Positions 28,101-39,269 of a stretch of 64,000 nt of DNA are shown in pieces. Numbering within the stretch: the stretch's first letter is position 1; every line of letters starts with the position of its first letter. The notes under the pieces are model-generated. The model saw only the letters and a program-made list of their open reading frames with translations, ran no database searches and was not told the DNA's origin. The stretch spans positions 2,739,376 through 2,803,375 of the forward strand of contig JACSVZ010000008.1 in the NCBI GenBank assembly GCA_014706295.1, in the 5' to 3' direction. Position numbers and translations under genes: made by a program. Source of the DNA: Lycocorax pyrrhopterus obiensis (taxonomy: Eukaryota; Chordata; Aves; Passeriformes; Paradisaeidae).

Positions 28101-31100
28101 ATAAAGTCTTCTGAGGTTTCTAAGACCTTGCTGCTGTAATATTCAAGCATTTCAAAGCTTTCAGTGCCTTTGTCTTCCTAGCAAATCTAAAAGCTTTGGA
28201 AAATCTCATTGTCAAGAATAGAGAAAAAAAAATGGAACTCCCTATCCATGGGGAAATAAAAGAATTTTGAAGCATCCCACTTCAAATCAATGCTGAGACA
28301 AAAGATACCTCCTCCCCCATCCTCCTTTCTTGTTTTTGCAAGAAAAGGATCCCAAAAATTTCAGTTTCATGAGAATGAGTACAGACTTTCTAGATCACTG
28401 GACATCTAAGAGCATCTGCAGAAGGTTTTCTGGGTAGGCAGTAACAGAGATACACATTCAATTCAAAAGGTGCTGCTGGATCTTCTGTTCCACAAGAAAA
28501 ACTGAAACTTTTTTTCTTTAAAAAAATCATTCCCACTTCAAACTAACCACCACCCTGCTGTGGCTTTGGGGTAGAAGGAGGAGAAGGCCCAGAATTACAA
28601 AGGGGCTCCTTAGGTTTGGGCCACCTTATTTTGAGCCTCCGGGAATGGGCCTCACAATCCAAGTGCTGATTTTAACATTTACATTTCTTGTAATCTTCTA
28701 ATAATTGCTAGAGCCAGCACACTAGCCATGATTCAGGACTGCACCAAGCAACAGAAAACATGAAGGAAAGATGTGTCTGAAGTCCCAGCCCTTTCTTCTG
28801 GTGTTTGACCCTGAACTCCAAGTCTGCTATTATAAAATTCTATTTCAACACCTGAAAGTCACTCCTGGGCTTCTGCACTGCAGTATTTGACAGCCAGTAA
28901 GTAAATCCCAGCTTTTCTCTGGCAGGGATGGAAGAGGTGGACAACCAAATGCACTTTACACAGTGATTTTCATGCAAAACACACAGCTGTTCCCTGGGAA
29001 TTAGGACTTTGATTTTCACTGAAGCATCCATGTGAGCATTCAGCAGCAAGCCACGAAAGCAGACTTATTCTTGCTCACCCCTTTTCTAGCCCTGGAGCTC
29101 CCACTGCAGTTTTCTCACACACAGAGCAGGACAGCACACTTTCCTCTGACGGCCACAGGAACAGGAAAAACAGAAAAATGGTGCAGAAACTCACAGCTCT
29201 GATTTGATCTGGCATTAAACCCTGCCGGCCAGTCCCCCCACTATGCATTGCAGCAGCAGAGTCCCCAAGACTCCTCTCTTTTTTTCACTTTAGTTTCCCT
29301 CAGGACAACCTGATATCATTTCAATTTTATTCCCAGACTTTAACCCAAACTTAGAGGGCTTTTTGTTAATTCACTTTGAAACACTGCACTGAATTTACAT
29401 CAGAACATGTTACAGCTTCACTTGTGCTTTCTTGTTTTGTAGCTGTATGTTTTCAACTTTTTTTCTTTTTTTTTTGCCTCCAAAAGGACCCCATGGTGAC
29501 AAATCCAATCAAGTTCCAGTGCTACAATCAAGCTATATTACTGTTGTGATTCCAATGTGTGTTCCCACGTGCAAAGCCATTACTGCATCGTCTCCCTAAC
29601 ACTGCACTGCAAGTTTTTCTTTTAAGCATCAGGAGCAGAGTGGTCTGGTTTGTTCCTTTGTTAATATCATATGCATGGGAGAGCACGGGGCGCTCCTGCT
29701 CCTCCAGACAGGAGTCTGGGTAATTTGCTTGCTCATTGATTGGAAAAGCACAGAAATTCACCTTCATTTTCTAAGATTTTCTGTAGGAGCCTCATGACAT
29801 ATTCCGAGGGCTGGTAGCAGGGGGGACAGCTATGAATGTCACACCAGCTGCCCTTCATATAAGAAATCCTTAAGCTAATTTGATCCATATATTCATGGTT
29901 TCAGATTAGCTCTTAATGCAAGGCTATTGCCTCACACTCTCAGCTTCAAAGGCAGAGAGGTACAAGAGTTCACAGCTTTTCCCACTGTTGTATTTTTCCC
30001 CCTTTCCCACATGTCAACGTAATTAAACCCCTTGTTTTTGAGGGAGTGCTCAGATCCAGCACAGCCCCAACACCCTGCCCACACCCAGGTGAAGGCTGCA
30101 GGAAAATCCATCATCCCAAGGACGGAATTTTGTGCAACTAAAGTGACGAGGCCCAGAAAAAACCCCAGCTCCTTGTGCTTGTCCTGTGAACATGCAGGGA
30201 GGTGAGAATGACAGGCAGTAGCTCCCAGCACCCTTCCACGCTTGGCCATGAGGATAAAATACTCATGAGTTGGTAACAAGCCCGGCAGCCTCCTCCAGGT
30301 TAGAGCTATCAATCATCTCCAGCACAAGCTCCACACAGTGTTTGCAGAGAAATCCAAGAGCCCTAAACCATCCCAGCCAGCTCTACTAATTATTTTCTCT
30401 TTTGCTTTTACGTAAGTGAAGTTACCTGAGCCACAGCTCAGGTGTGCTCACATTTTCTAGATGTGCCTTCTAATTGGACTGGCTCAAAATAAGCACCCAA
30501 AAAGCCCCAGGAAGGCTCTTAATTATTCTGCAAAATAAGGTTATTCAAACTTTTCAAGTGGCTATGTTCTATTTTCTCTGCTCCACAAATTCTGACTCAT
30601 CCATATATATTATTTCCCTCCTTCAAAGTAAGAGTTGTGTATAAATGGAAGAAGAGTTCAAAAGTGGCACCACTGCTGTTAGAGCGTGAGCAGACTATAC
30701 AAGCAGCACTTTTTTAAAATATATTTCTGGAGTGCCTAGAAACTCCAATGAGGAGCAAGCCCTTACTATGCTAAGCTGTACAGAAACACAGAAAAAGCCT
30801 TGTTGCTGCCTCACAGACTTGTAGGCTAGTAGTTTGTTCTTTTTACTCCAACATCTTTACTCACTGCCATTCTGCTGCTGGTTGGGATGATAGTTTTAGC
30901 CTCTCCTACAGCAGAGAGTAGAAATTAGTAGGAAAAAATTGTTTTTATAGTTGCTGCTTGTAAATGTAGTTACTAGTAACTGTACCAGTTACAGTGACAA
31001 TTAATTGCTGATAAAAACCAGACTTTCTGCCTTATTTGAAGCTAGAAGCAGTTGTAATGGTATAAGAAAAGAAAGGCCAAACAGAGCTATTCTCTCATTA

Positions 31101-32949
31101 TTAGGTGGAAGTTATTGGAAGCTATTACATCAGAAGTTTATATTCAAGATATCAATGGCTCATGGTCCCATTTCCCAAAATTTTGTCAAATGAGTAATAA
31201 TGTACTTCATCATTAAACTTACAGCACAAAGCCATATCCTGCAGCAAAATTAAATCTGGCTTAAATCAGTTTATTTCTCCACACCTTCCACTTTTGCAGG
31301 CTGAAACGCTCTCTTAGTGCCTCCCTTTCTAATCAGTGCCGTCAGCTGAAGCTTTCAAATGTCACACAGTATTTAGCCCATGATGGGGATTATTTCTTTC
31401 AAGTATTTTAAGCAGAAATAAAACTAGCCACAATGCAAACAGCATGAATAAAGGGTGCGGTGTGCAATCGGCTCTGCCTGGAACAGGCACGTGTGAGCTC
31501 AGCTCTTGGTGCTGTCAGCAAGCAAGTCTCAGACTGTTGGATCAGGATCTGCTCATCCTCCATGGGGCTGCCCAGGTGATCAGCCCTGATGGGTGCTCAC
31601 TTGGGTTTCTCAGGGCAAAAGGAGCAGGAAGAGAGATGAAGGAATGCTATTTTGGGCAGCAACCGTGAAAGATGGCACGACTGAGACATGGCTCTTACGT
31701 AAACACTTTTATCCTGTTTTACAAAGCACCTTCTCCTAACAACCCACCCATACCAACAGCTGGGTCGTGTTTGAGCTCCATGGCTGCTATATTCCTGCCA
31801 GAGCTTAAATGTGCTTTGTATCCATCTCAGGGAGTAACAGGCCCCTCCCTGGTGCAGGTGTGAGCTGGCCCCTGCCTGCAGGACGCTTGTTTGCAGTAGG
31901 GAAGGTCATGCCCATAGGGACAGTGTCAGGAGGTAACATCCTCCGTAGAAAGGCACCGTCCTCCACTGGCTGCAGGAGCTCCTTTTCCAGAGCCTTCCAT
32001 TGCTCCGAAGTGCCTTCTGCAACAGTGTGCAAATTCTGAAGGCCACAGACTCGCCACTTTTATCTCTTTCTTTAAAAGTTGTATTAGAAATGATAGCTGC
32101 ACACCCAAATTATTTGTCGGGACCCTTACTAAATGTTTGCATGACATTAACCTAGTGGCTCATGTTTCAGCCCCAAACATGAACATCAGCAATGTTGTTC
32201 CAGGCAATATCGCGTGAATCCTGCTGCTTTCTGGGAAATGTAGGAATGCACATTTGATTTTGCTGCTGCTTTTGCTTCTACTGCACAACACCTACCTTTT
32301 CACTTAAACTTCTCTGATACATGGAATGATTTTGGTGCATGGATAATGGAGGTGAAGAAAATTCAGTCTTAATATGACAAAAACAACCCAAGGTGTAACA
32401 ATTCTAGCCCTACCAGGGATGTGACAGACCAGGGGGAATTAAAGAAAATATTTTTCCTTTAAAAAAAATAAAGTATTCTCCTTCTGCAGCATTTCAGAGC
32501 CAGGATGGCACTAGGAACAAACATCTGCTTCAATTTTGATTTTGGATCAGGATCCTCTCCGTAGGAGTTCAAAACAAGCATCTGGAGTTGATCCAAAGTC
32601 TGTTTGGAAATCAGTGGGAGCCTTTACGCCATTTCTGGTGCGTGCTGGAACAGCTCATTGGCTCCCAAAGAACAATTGCAAAGATGAAGAACATCCAAAC
32701 CTCAGTTTTATTGATTCACAAACAACTTTTGCTGTGCAAAAATGCTTATAGTGGCTTTTACTTCTGTATCTGGGATTTCTCATATCTTGACACACTTAAA
32801 TTTCTGCTGGAAAACAGAGCAGCAATGGCTGAATCAGCAGCTGCACTTTAGTGATAACGGATCAATTAACAAGTTGTGAGGGCTGCTGCTGTTCAGTGTC
32901 TGCTAACTAAACTAAACTTCTGTGGCTGTGAAGGCCTAACTCCAACTAG
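19141..32949. other. Long unassigned stretch
   Basis: About 13.8 kb without a recognisable exon, complete transposon or RNA gene. Small local repeats include a CA/TG-rich patch near 22590-22660, a 14-bp tandem duplication at 27416-27443, a GGA run at 27754-27773, and T runs near 20078 and 28050. The 171-codon frame at 23522-24037 has no recognisable domain and is near the length expected by chance. Conserved non-coding elements may be present but cannot be judged without alignment. Confidence 0.5.
27754..27773. repeat. GGA trinucleotide microsatellite
   Basis: About seven GGA units in tandem. Confidence 0.9.
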
Positions 32950-32954
32950 CCATA

Positions 32955-34050
32955 TGTCGTGGTTTGACCTGAACTGACAGGCAGTTCTCTAGACCAATAG
33001 CGCTTCTCTCAATTCAACATATTTTAACTGTGTGGAAAGGCGGGATTAAGGGACTTCCTCCCCGTCCCAGCTCGGGGACGGGGCCGGGAGGGGGGCCGGC
33101 TCTCAGGGCCCCACCAGGCCCCCGCTGGGCTGGGCCGGGCCGAGCCCAGGGCCCCGCCGGGCCGGGCCAGGCCGGGCCGGGCACCCCTGCCCCTCCTGCC
33201 CCCCGCTCCCGACGCTGCAGCACGGACCCTGGGGGTCCGCCGGGAGGGGGAACTGACGCGGGCATCCGATGCAGTTTTCCTGGGAAAACGGCGGTAGCCT
33301 ACAATCTGCAGCCCACAGCCAGCATCCTTCACGCCGAACTGAAGAGAATAGAGGAACTGTGCAGGTAGCGGAACAAGGGAGAACACAATTCTCCCCACCG
33401 TAAACCCTGAACGGTAACATGGTGACTTCAGAGGCAGGAAGAGGAGAGAACTGGTCATGTGAGCTGGAGGAAAAGATGGCATCAGAAGAGCACGGAGGGC
33501 GGAGCTGCGCTTCTCGCACGTAGCTTAAAAGACTTTTTACAATGCTGTGGTAAAAACTGTAATATCATAACTGTCTCTTTAATCCATTTGAAGTACATGG
33601 GGGGATGGACAATTCATGTGTGGCTCGCGAAGGTTGTGAATAATGCCTACGCCAGGGTTGTTTTAAAACCCGAGAGAAAAAGAGAAGCCTTTTTTTACAG
33701 ACTGGTGGGGGAAAAACCTTTGCGTTTAAGCCAAAATAACTCATCCTTAAAAAAGATTAATAACCCCATGTGATAGTCCATGATGTCTTGCAGTATTGCA
33801 GTATGTAAAGACTGTAAAAGTTTTTTTATGGAAGAGATGTTTCATACCACAGCAGTTGGGTTTTTTTCCTCTTTTGCTTTCCTTTTAGATCTGTTAATAA
33901 ATTTCTTTAAGCCTGTAAGTTTGTGCCTGCTTTGTTTTCTCCTAATTTTTATCTCACACAAAAGAGATCAGTAAGTGATCCAGATTTAAAATCAAAACTA
34001 CTACACTCCAATTGGTGTTTCTGCCTGGTTATCAAATTAAACCCGCTACA
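32955..34050 (+). mobile_element. GC-rich solo LTR with CCATA target-site duplication
   Basis: The element begins TGTCGTGGTTTGACC at 32955 and ends CCGCTACA at 34050. It is flanked by identical 5-bp duplications, CCATA, at 32950-32954 and 34051-34055. An AATAAA signal lies at 33896-33901, about 150 bp before the 3' end. The part at 33050-33250 is extremely GC-rich, with GGGCC/GGGCCGGG blocks, which explains several overlapping long open frames on both strands there. None of those frames is a credible gene. At 1096 bp it is longer than the other LTRs here and differs from them in head and tail. No primer-binding site or internal viral sequence follows, so it is a solo LTR. Orientation rests on the AATAAA position. 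Confidence 0.85.
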
Positions 34051-34055
34051 CCATA

Positions 34056-34450
34056 GCAGTACTTCATACCATACATTTATGGAGTTTACCAGCACCTCTT
34101 TAATTCTGATGCAGCATTTGAAAAAGAGAGAAGGAAGACTTTGTGTTTGCTGATGCTCTTTTTATTTCAGTATGGCCCAGTGAATAGCAACTGTTCCAAC
34201 TTACATTGAACCAGTAAATGATCACTCAAAAACATAATTAAGCATATTTGCCATACATGCAACTGTGGGCTGGGGAGTTGCCTGTTCCTTCCATGACAGA
34301 CAAGTGCTATGAGTATGTTCCAGACATCAATCCATACTCTCAGGTGTTGAGATACTCAGGCAGAAGCATGCAAACCCTGCTGTTGTTGCACATTGGAAGA
34401 ACAGCACAAAACCAGCAGTCTTGGTGGAAATTGTAGAGAAACACCACTTT
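34056..34450. other. Unassigned spacer between two LTR insertions
   Basis: About 400 bp with no recognisable feature. Confidence 0.5.
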
Positions 34451-34455
34451 TCAAG

Positions 34456-34506
34456 TGTACTGGGTGTGTGTGGCCAGGTTTTGGTATGTGGGGGCAAGAG
34501 GGGTGG
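34456..34506 (+). mobile_element. Outer solo LTR, left part (interrupted by the ERVK-like remnant)
   Basis: It begins TGTACTGGGTGTGTGTGGCC at 34456 and stops at GGGTGG (34501-34506). From my knowledge of avian LTRs, this head belongs with the body that resumes at 36239 (CTGTGAGCAGCTGCCAGAAGC). The flanking 5-bp duplication is TCAAG (34451-34455) on the left and CCAAG (37232-37236) on the right, with one mismatch. Confidence 0.75.
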
Positions 34507-35071
34507 TGTGGGAGGTCCAGCCACAGTAGCAGCTGTCACTCAGGAGGATGAAGATGCCCTCGAAGAGCGGAACTCCTCCCAGGAGGAGGGATCCGAGGGC
34601 GGTACCGTGTTCTGAGGCCTGCCCCCTCTTCCAGAAAGTTCTGTTATGTCCGATGGTTCATTGGTTGATGCTGTTTGTACCCTCCCCTCAAAAATTTTTA
34701 TTGGACCCTTGCCTTATGTATCTGCCCCCTTGCTGTACCCTGATTTGTCAAAGTCTGATGCTCCACCCAGTTTCTGTCCCCCTTATAAGCCTGTGTACCC
34801 CATAAGCCCCCGGGATTTCTCCCACCATTTATCTCCTTCCTGGACCCCATTCCTTCCCTCCAATAAAGGAGATTTCAGGGGAGACCCCCTCCCGCAGCCT
34901 CTTGCCTCCTGCCTGTTTCCATCGTGCCTCGCCAGCCTCTCTCCAAGGGCCGCTCCTTCTCGGCACGACCTACGTGCATGCCTTGGAGGTGTCAGCCACA
35001 GCTGCACCTTGGGGCTCCCTAGCCAGTGCCTTCGGCAGAGAGCAGCCAGGATTTCCCGGGCCTTTCCCACA
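34507..35071 (+). mobile_element. 5' LTR of an ERVK/beta-retrovirus-like provirus
   Basis: The LTR has perfect short inverted ends, TGTGGGA at 34507 and TCCCACA at 35065-35071. A TATA box (TATAAG) lies at 34784-34789 and a poly(A) signal AATAAA at 34862-34867, giving U3-R-U5 in plus orientation and a length of 565 bp. It is followed after two bases by a primer-binding site. It sits inside the outer LTR: the 6 bases to its left, GGGTGG (34501-34506), recur at the right end of the inserted block (36233-36238), and a 6-bp duplication is typical of ERVK-like integration. No matching 3' LTR is present. Confidence 0.85.
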
Positions 35072-35073
35072 AG

Positions 35074-35091
35074 TGGCGCCCAAACACGGAC
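35074..35091 (+). promoter_or_regulatory. Retroviral primer-binding site, lysine-tRNA type
   Basis: TGGCGCCCAAACACGGAC begins two bases after the LTR's terminal CA. The TGGCGCCC start matches the 3' end complement of lysine tRNAs used by many beta-retroviruses and lentiviruses. The later bases differ from the standard Lys sites, so the exact isoacceptor is uncertain. Confidence 0.8.
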
Positions 35092-35323
35092 CTGACTCTG
35101 CAAATGTCAGCTCGTGTGGACCTGACTAAGGACTAAGGACTTGGTGCAGCTGCTCCCTCTGAGTGCAGCACACTCGGTTTTACGAGTGGTGCTCCCTGAG
35201 GCTCACGGATTCTGTCGCCGGACCCGACACCAGGACGATGCAGACCTGTTCACCGAGAAGGAGGACTACAGCGCCCTAGCCTAAGTTGGAGGGACAGCCA
35301 CCCTAGAAGAAACAAAACAAAAA

Positions 35324-35329
35324 GTAAGT
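35324..35329 (+). promoter_or_regulatory. Predicted major splice donor in the proviral leader
   Basis: AAAGTAAGTAAG spans 35321-35332, giving a consensus donor AAA|GTAAGT, 85 bases before the gag ATG. This is the usual place for the donor that makes subgenomic env mRNA. Use of the site is inferred. Confidence 0.6.
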
Positions 35330-35408
35330 AAGAAAATTTTTGCTGCCCCTCCCTCTTTTATCCTAAGTTTAAAATTTTGCAAGTGCTGTAGGCAGGTGCT
35401 CTTTAAGA

Positions 35409-36248
35409 ATGGGTTCCAAACTCTCTAAAGAGCAGCGGGAGTTTTATTCCCAAGTTAAAGATTCCCTATTAGAAAAGAAGTTTACCTTTTCCAAGTTTTT
35501 TTTAAAGAGATTCGTCTGGTGGGTTTTTAAAGAGTTTCCCCACACCACCGCTGACAAAGCTCTGTCCTTCCCCTTCTGGCAAAAAATTCAAGCCAGAATG
35601 AACTTCTTGCAGGGCATTGGGGACAGCTCTGTTGAGCGCTTTTTTGCACTCCTGAGCCTGATCCAGTGCATTGCAAAAAAGCCAGAAAGGAAAGGAAAAG
35701 TTAAAACCCCAGTTTCTCCCTCCCCCTTACCCGTCCCCCATCTCTCCCATTCCCCAAAACTGAAACGAGAGAGCAGAGAAAGTGCAGAAAGCCCACGGGC
35801 TCAGGGACGTCATCAGCCCCCTGGCACTCCCTCTGTCTCTCCCAACCCCGCTCGGAGAGGACCTGCGCAATCCTCCCCAAGCACCCCTAGCATGTCTTCC
35901 CTTCACCCTTCTTCCCCAGTTCTCAATCCCAAAGTTAACTCCCCAAAAGTCTCCTTCAAAACTCCCCATGCCTCCCCATATCCACCCCGAAAGCCACAAA
36001 ATGGCGGCGATAGCCCTCAAGAGCAAAATGGCTTCGACCGCATGGCCCCCCACCCCCCATCCCCTTCTTCTTCCCCTAATCCTTTGTTTCCCGCCACAAA
36101 CCCTGTTCCTCCCCCTTCCCACAACGCCACATTTCCCGCCTATGCTAATCCATTCCTCCCCCTCCCTGACGTCAACTCCTATCCTCCCACCTATTATCCT
36201 AACCCCTCCCTGTGGGTGGTCCCAGGAACAGTGGGTGGTCCCCTGTGA
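35409..36248 (+). CDS. gag: Endogenous retroviral Gag fragment: matrix domain plus proline-rich region
   Basis: The 279-residue open frame starts at an ATG in good context (AAGAATGGG). The N-terminus MGSKLS is a myristoylation signal with Gly2. Residues about 1-95 are hydrophobic and basic with several Trp/Phe (FVWWVF, FWQKI) and resemble the matrix domain of beta-retroviral/ERVK Gag. Residues about 97-270 are rich in Pro and Ser, with a PPTY late-domain motif at 259-262, which in family members recruits NEDD4-type ligases for budding. Capsid, nucleocapsid, protease, pol and env are absent. The last few codons after 36238 lie in the outer LTR, so the true C-terminal part is lost and the stop is fortuitous. 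The matrix frame shows no internal stop, suggesting a fairly young insertion or chance survival. Expression is unknown. Confidence 0.8.
   Translation: MGSKLSKEQREFYSQVKDSLLEKKFTFSKFFLKRFVWWVFKEFPHTTADKALSFPFWQKIQARMNFLQGIGDSSVERFFALLSLIQCIAKKPERKGKVKTPVSPSPLPVPHLSHSPKLKRESRESAESPRAQGRHQPPGTPSVSPNPARRGPAQSSPSTPSMSSLHPSSPVLNPKVNSPKVSFKTPHASPYPPRKPQNGGDSPQEQNGFDRMAPHPPSPSSSPNPLFPATNPVPPPSHNATFPAYANPFLPLPDVNSYPPTYYPNPSLWVVPGTVGGPL
36212..36242 (+). repeat. 12-bp direct repeat at the right junction of the proviral remnant
   Basis: GTGGGTGGTCCC occurs at 36212-36223 and again at 36231-36242, separated by 7 bases. The second copy contains the GGGTGG target duplication (36233-36238) and runs into the outer LTR. 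The structure suggests that the 3' part of the provirus was removed by a microhomology-guided event, with a short templated duplication at the seam. Confidence 0.6.
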
Positions 36249-37231
36249 GCAGCTGCCAGAAGCTTCCTCCATGTTCAGTAAAGCCAGGATGGAGCCGCCA
36301 CTGACCAAGCCTGGGCCAATCAGGAATGGTGGTGACATCTCAGGGATAACAGATTTAAGAAGAAAAAAAGGTATTACGCAGTTGTAACTGGGTCCAGAGC
36401 AGAGCAGGGTCAGGATATGTGAGAGAACACCTCTGCAGATACCCAGGGCAGGGCAGGAGGAGGGGCAGGAGCTGCTCCAGGCGCCAGAGCCGAGATTGCC
36501 CTGAGATTCCGTGGGGAAGCCCATGGTGAGGCAGCTGTGCCCCTGCAGCCCATGGAGGGCATGGGAGTGCAGAGATCCACCTGCAGCCCCTGGAGGAGCC
36601 CACGCCAGAGCAAGGGGGTGCCCAAAGGGGGCTGTGACCCCTTGGGAGACCCACACTGGAACAGGGTCCTGGCCCCGTGGACCCATGGAGAGAGGACCCC
36701 ACGCTGGCGCAGGTTTGCTGGAAGGACTTGTGACCCAGGCTGGAGCATTCTATGCCTGAAGGACTAATCCTGTGAAAGAGTGACCCATGCTGCAGCAGCT
36801 CACGGTTGGACTCAGGTTGGAGAAGTTCATGGAGGACTGTCTCCTATGGGAGGGACCACACTCTGGAACAGGGGAAAGACTCCAACTCTCCTCCCTGAGC
36901 AGCAGTAGAAATAACATGTGATGAACTGACCATAACTCCCTGCACCACTGGGGTAGGAGGTAGAGCTGGGAAGGAGGGAGGAGTGGGGGGAAAGTGTTTT
37001 TAAGGTCTTATTTTACTTCTCACTGTCGTGCTCTGATTTTGCTGGTAATAAATTCAATTAATATCTCTAATTCAAGCCTGTTTTGCCCATATTGTATTTG
37101 CTGAGTGATCTCTCCCAGTCCTTAACTCATGAACCCTTTGCTGTGTTTTGTCTCCCCCATCCAGCTGTGGAGGGGAGAGACAGAGAGGCTTTGGTGCATG
37201 CCTGGCATCCAGCCAGAGGCAACCCACTACA
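36239..37231 (+). mobile_element. Outer solo LTR, right part
   Basis: This continues the LTR begun at 34456. It contains CTGCCAGAAGCTTCC, then a run of degenerate GACCCACRCTGGARCAGG-like internal repeats (about 36440-36870), an AATAAA at 37047-37052, and the end CAACCCACTACA at 37231. This body plan is familiar from a common avian LTR family that I believe is ERVL-like. The 5-bp duplication TCAAG/CCAAG supports it. Without the insertion the LTR would be about 1.04 kb. No internal viral sequence adjoins the right end. Confidence 0.8.
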
Positions 37232-37236
37232 CCAAG

Positions 37237-38608
37237 CTAACTTGCAGATCCTCTTCCTGCAGCATTTGATGCCCATTCAATATCCTAGTGAAGGCTGAAA
37301 TGGCCTCAGGATCTTTTATCTTGCAGTATCTGCTGGAAGCCCTTCGACTGTTCCATGCCTGAAGATAGAACAGCCCAAATCCACACAGCAGAAAAAGGGA
37401 TAAAGCCACAAACATGGCTGAACAATTTCATCAGGCTGATGCACCAGGAAAGAAACAACACATACTTTCCAAATTATGTAGTCTACTCTTCACCTTTGCC
37501 TGTCCTCAGGAGAAAGAGCAATAAAGACAGAGTGTGTCTTCCAGGGAAAGCACTTACACACATACATATTGGACTATGAATTGAGATCTACACACAAAGT
37601 CCTGACACTCAGCCATGCCCAGAACACCATCACACATTCCTCATCTTCATGACTATTACGTTAGACACTTCTCAGCTTATCATTCATACAAATGCACACT
37701 CATACAAAGAGACTACTCATCATCTTTTAGCACTTCCCCGTGCAGCCAGACACACAAAACATATTTTCTCCTTTTTTTTTCTGAAGGCTTTGCTAAAGTC
37801 ATTGAAGCTGGAGAAGTCCCAGCATCTGCTGCAAGGTGAATTCACTGACCTGTTTAATCACACTGGAGACAGAGGTGTTTTGGTGCAGCAGGTCAGTAAA
37901 ATGCTGTGTGCCTCCACATCTATTTGCATACAATTTCCCAGGTGAGATTACAGATACTTACTGGAAATTTCATTATTAAGGTCATTTGGGGATGCTTTTA
38001 ATTTTGATCCACGACAAGTAGAGAATCTGAACATGTTTATTCATATCAGCTAGACACACTAGGGTCATGGCAACCTGGGACACAGACAGAATTTTGACTT
38101 TGCTTTGTATTGCTGACAACTCAGATACAGCTTCTGCTCCCTGTTCTTCTTTTCCATACAAAGCTGGAGCTGCAGCAGTTTCACAGCAGCCTGTGCTGGG
38201 TATGTACCTCTCTTCACAACAAAGGGAAGGTTGCAAACAGAGTGACAGCATGTTGCCACCAAGAGTCATGTACCACTTTGAAGGCTTTTACAAGCAAGTT
38301 AAAATTTAAATCAGAATGAATGGGTGAACTCAATATATTTGGCTTCATGAACACCATAACTAATTGCACTCAATTCTCTGTTTCTTAAGAAATGGCCCAT
38401 ATTTCAGCATGGATTATGGCCATGTCACATGGCTCTTAGCCATCATATTTCCCACTGCTCCTTCCTCAGACCGATATTGCTCCACTGCAGTGGCAGAGGC
38501 CCAGACAAATAAATCCAAGTTGTGTGGGAGACAAGAAAAGTCTTATAGAATAAACAAAGGGCCTTTGTTCACTTTTGTTCACTGATTCACAAAAGGCACT
38601 TTGGGAAA
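37237..38608. other. Unassigned stretch
   Basis: No gene or repeat recognised. Confidence 0.5.
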
Positions 38609-38897
38609 TGTACAGCCGACATGAAGACAAGAACAAGTTACGTAAGCTTCGTGTGGACAACACCTGATTAAAGTGCTAATTGGTCAAAGGAGCGGGTGGA
38701 CAGCAACACAGAAGATACGGCATGCAGCCAGTGTGTGTTTGTTTAGTTAACAAGAATGCTAACAAGTATCATTTTAGCCAGAGTATTTTTAGCACAGTAT
38801 AAAAGCCTAGCATAGTCATAGAGTATATAAGGCCTTGCATGATGGTAATAAATGATTCTCTTTGCAAGAAGCAGCAAGAGTGTCCGTGCCCCCATTT
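38609..38897 (+). mobile_element. Probable LTR-like promoter region (boundaries uncertain)
   Basis: A TATA box (TATAAAA, 38798-38804) is followed 49 bp later by AATAAA (38847-38852) and then a short U5-like tail ending near GTCCGTGCCCCCA. This is the compact U3-R-U5 arrangement of alpharetrovirus/ERVK-like avian LTRs. The proposed start, TGTACAGCC, has no matching target duplication on the right, so both boundaries are guesses. It could instead be a host or CR1-related promoter. Confidence 0.4.
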
Positions 38898-39269
38898 GCT
38901 ACGAAGTTGAATATATACCAGATATATTTCCAGACTACCCAGATTTTCAAACAGAAATATGTATAGGCAAAACCAAGCAACTCCTTTCCACAGCTTCTCT
39001 GGTGCAGCCAAAGACTAGAAAAGCAGAGAGGAAGGAGCAAAGGATGTGGCCCCATGGCTACGGGTGCAGCCCATGGCAATCAGTGCAGCCTTCAGGAGGG
39101 TCATTATCAGACATACAGCTGACTGGCTGCCTCAGAATCCGCCAAGAATTGCAGAAGTAAGGGCACTTTACAGAGCATCTTTTTGCAAGTGGTCAGTCCA
39201 GCACTGGAGCAGTTGTGGCAGCTCCTCACTGTGCCCATGGATATCAGAGTGGGCTCGGGAGCTGCAGTG

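Noticed and set aside
33014..33519. Several overlapping long frames on both strands
   Set aside because: All lie in the GC block of the solo LTR at 32955-34050, where stop codons are rare. There is no protein similarity I recognise.
35727..36686. 319-codon minus-strand open frame
   Set aside because: It is antisense to the proline-rich gag segment and outer LTR. C-rich coding text leaves few stops on the opposite strand.
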